From contig JARBTY010000153.1 of NCBI GenBank assembly GCA_029239935.1, positions 1 through 7,555 of the forward strand: a stretch of DNA of 7,555 nt. Direction: 5' to 3'. Below the pieces are notes generated by a model. It was given only the letters and a program-made list of their open reading frames with translations. It made no database searches and was not told the origin of the DNA. Positions 6,218-7,555 of the stretch are shown here, piece after piece (within the stretch, counting starts at the first letter, position 1; each line of letters opens with the position of its first letter). A program made the position numbers and the translations under genes. Source of the stretch: Clostridia bacterium (GTDB lineage: Bacteria > Bacillota_A > Clostridia > Lachnospirales > Cellulosilyticaceae).

Positions 6218-7555
6218 ATGGTATTTAAGGAGCATATAAACCGTTATCAAAGTATTTATCATGATTTAAAAACCCATCCAGACAAAGCGGAAGAAAAAAG
6301 GCTGCCAGGAAAAGCTAATTTTATAGAGGGCAATGAGATACTCTGTTTGCCGAGAGAGGATGGGGATAGCCGATATCCTTTGGGGCAGGATGGATTCAAT
6401 TATTGGGTGTATGCATCGGGTTATATCCATAGCAATGAAGGTCTGTTTTCCCACTATTTAAGAGCCACAGAGGGACAGGAACCCAAAATCGCCTTTTTTG
6501 CAGGTTTTAAGGAAGGGGAAACCTATGATGTACTGCCAATACTTAGCGTCCCAGTGGTGTTAAGTAAAATACAGGCAGAACGTTATACCGTTTTTAGAGC
6601 TAAAAGTGCTTATTACATAACCGAAGCAGAGGGGGTAATATTTACCCTTAGAACGTTAGTAGATGAACAAAAAAATTTTTATTGGAGTTTGATGGCTGAA
6701 AATAAGAGCAGCGAAAGAAAAAGCCTGTCGGTTTCTTCGTATTTTAATCCTTTTCTGAAACATGGGGTCATGGAGGGGGCAGAAAATCGTTGGTTCAGAC
6801 AGGCTTCAATTGTTCCAAAAACAGAGGAGCAAAATGCCGATAGCTTTCTGATAGAAGTCTATGAAGAAAATGGCAGGGGTGCTATGGCAGCTCAATATGC
6901 TGTTTTTAAAAGACACATAGAAACCTTGGCTGGCGGGAAGGTGATAAAAGTTGACCAGACCACTTCGCGTAATGACTATGTAGGAGGCATACGCAGCTCA
7001 CTCCATACGCCGATGGGACCTATAAGAGGCGGCTTTGAAAAATCTAAAAAAGTCACAGCTTTTACGGAAATAGGCATAGCAGCAGATTTACTTCATCTAG
7101 AATTAGAGCAAGGCGGCGCCGTAAGGCTGGATACAGTCATGACCTGCTGCTTTAATGAGGAGGAGAAGGAAGCGGCGCTGTCAAGCAGAGTGATACCCGA
7201 AGAGATAGACCACATAGAAGATAGACTGATCAAACAGGATCAAATCGATCAAAGTGGTATTCAGATTCGCTTTGGAACAAATAGGGCATCAAAAGAGAAG
7301 GGAACGCAGATAAAAGCAGAAGTATTTAATGCTTTTTTTGAGCATCTCAAAAGACAAGTGGCATTTTGTGCGCTTATTAAAGGGTATGTTCAGCTCTCTT
7401 CCTTTTCTCTCATTGGTATCCGAGATGTATTTCAAGCACTTGAGGGCCTGCTTATATGGCAGCCGGATGCCGCAAGAGCTAAGATGCTGGAAGCCCTGGG
7501 ATTTATACAGCCTGATGGGCGTGCACCAAGGCAATATGCGCTGCCGCCCTTTGAA
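6218..7555 (+). CDS. GH94-like glycoside phosphorylase (cellobiose/laminaribiose/chitobiose phosphorylase relative), 3'-truncated
   Basis: The frame is open from the ATG at 6218 to the window end, giving the first 446 residues with no stop. It resembles family GH94 inverting phosphorylases (formerly glycosyltransferase family 36), which split a beta-linked disaccharide with phosphate to give an alpha-sugar 1-phosphate. The N-terminal beta-sandwich region carries YPLGQDGFNYWVYASGYI (53-70), NEGLFSHYLRATEGQEPKIAFFAG (73-96; key Asn73, Glu74, Phe77), and GGFEKSKKVTAFTEIGI (271-287). The helical barrel begins around residue 365 with FFEHLKRQVAFC, followed by SLIGIRDVFQALEGLL (397-412) and PDGRAPRQYALPP (432-444). 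The catalytic Asp expected beyond this point is outside the window. Two oddities stand out. The start lacks the 'GYFD...EYVI' opening of classical cellobiose and chitobiose phosphorylases. In the 'RDxxQD' sugar-binding motif the final Asp is Ala407. This suggests a divergent branch, closer to laminaribiose-type enzymes; the substrate is unresolved. There is no signal peptide. Confidence 0.78.
   Translation, partial: MVFKEHINRYQSIYHDLKTHPDKAEEKRLPGKANFIEGNEILCLPREDGDSRYPLGQDGFNYWVYASGYIHSNEGLFSHYLRATEGQEPKIAFFAGFKEGETYDVLPILSVPVVLSKIQAERYTVFRAKSAYYITEAEGVIFTLRTLVDEQKNFYWSLMAENKSSERKSLSVSSYFNPFLKHGVMEGAENRWFRQASIVPKTEEQNADSFLIEVYEENGRGAMAAQYAVFKRHIETLAGGKVIKVDQTTSRNDYVGGIRSSLHTPMGPIRGGFEKSKKVTAFTEIGIAADLLHLELEQGGAVRLDTVMTCCFNEEEKEAALSSRVIPEEIDHIEDRLIKQDQIDQSGIQIRFGTNRASKEKGTQIKAEVFNAFFEHLKRQVAFCALIKGYVQLSSFSLIGIRDVFQALEGLLIWQPDAARAKMLEALGFIQPDGRAPRQYALPPFE

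Noticed and set aside
7289..7534. 81-codon - strand frame near the right edge
   Set aside because: It lies antisense to the well-supported GH94-like coding sequence and has no recognisable motif.
6218..7555. Possible pseudogene because no complete gene closes here
   Set aside because: Reading codon by codon from 6218 gives an unbroken frame of 446 codons to the last base with family motifs throughout. It is cut only by the window edge.

Overview
The window is a single-strand run of seven genes, all on the + strand. It reads as an operon for importing an oligosaccharide and breaking it down in the cytoplasm. Codon use, strong purine-rich ribosome sites (AAGGAG, GGAGG), very short gaps and a moderately AT-rich composition (judged by eye, not computed) suggest a Firmicute, most likely a clostridial, Lachnospiraceae or Cellulosilyticum-like anaerobe. 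The species cannot be told from this sequence.

Layout: the window opens inside the gene for a family 1 extracellular solute-binding protein (2-679, C-terminal 225 residues). A rho-independent-type hairpin with a T-run (695-738) follows. Next come two CUT1-type sugar ABC permeases (798-1667 and 1684-2529), a phosphohexomutase of the phosphoglucomutase/phosphomannomutase family (2560-3972), a stand-alone CBM9-like carbohydrate-binding protein without a signal peptide (3976-4584), a cytoplasmic NagZ-type GH3 glycosidase (4609-6216), and the first 446 residues of a GH94-like sugar phosphorylase (6218-7555, running off the window). From the permeases onward the gaps are 16, 30, 3, 24 (counted to the preferred GH3 start) and 1 nt, and I see no promoter inside the run. 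No transport ATPase is present, which is common for CUT1 importers that share an ATPase encoded elsewhere.

How the genes fit together: the binding protein captures a short beta-linked oligosaccharide and the permeases import it. The GH94-like enzyme would cleave it with phosphate to give a sugar 1-phosphate, and the mutase would convert this to a sugar 6-phosphate for central metabolism. The GH3 enzyme would trim other linkages or longer oligomers. Its NagZ-type Asp-x-His pair favours an N-acetylhexosamine (GlcNAc-type) substrate. The gene set (ABC importer, GH94 phosphorylase, mutase, hexosaminidase) resembles, from memory, the chitobiose locus of Vibrio. The GH94 protein, however, lacks the usual N-terminal signature of chitobiose/cellobiose phosphorylases and belongs to a divergent branch, so a glucose-based substrate such as laminaribiose is also possible. 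The substrate is the main open question.

No RNA genes, mobile elements, CRISPR arrays or repeats were seen. No gene-free stretch exceeds about 120 bases.
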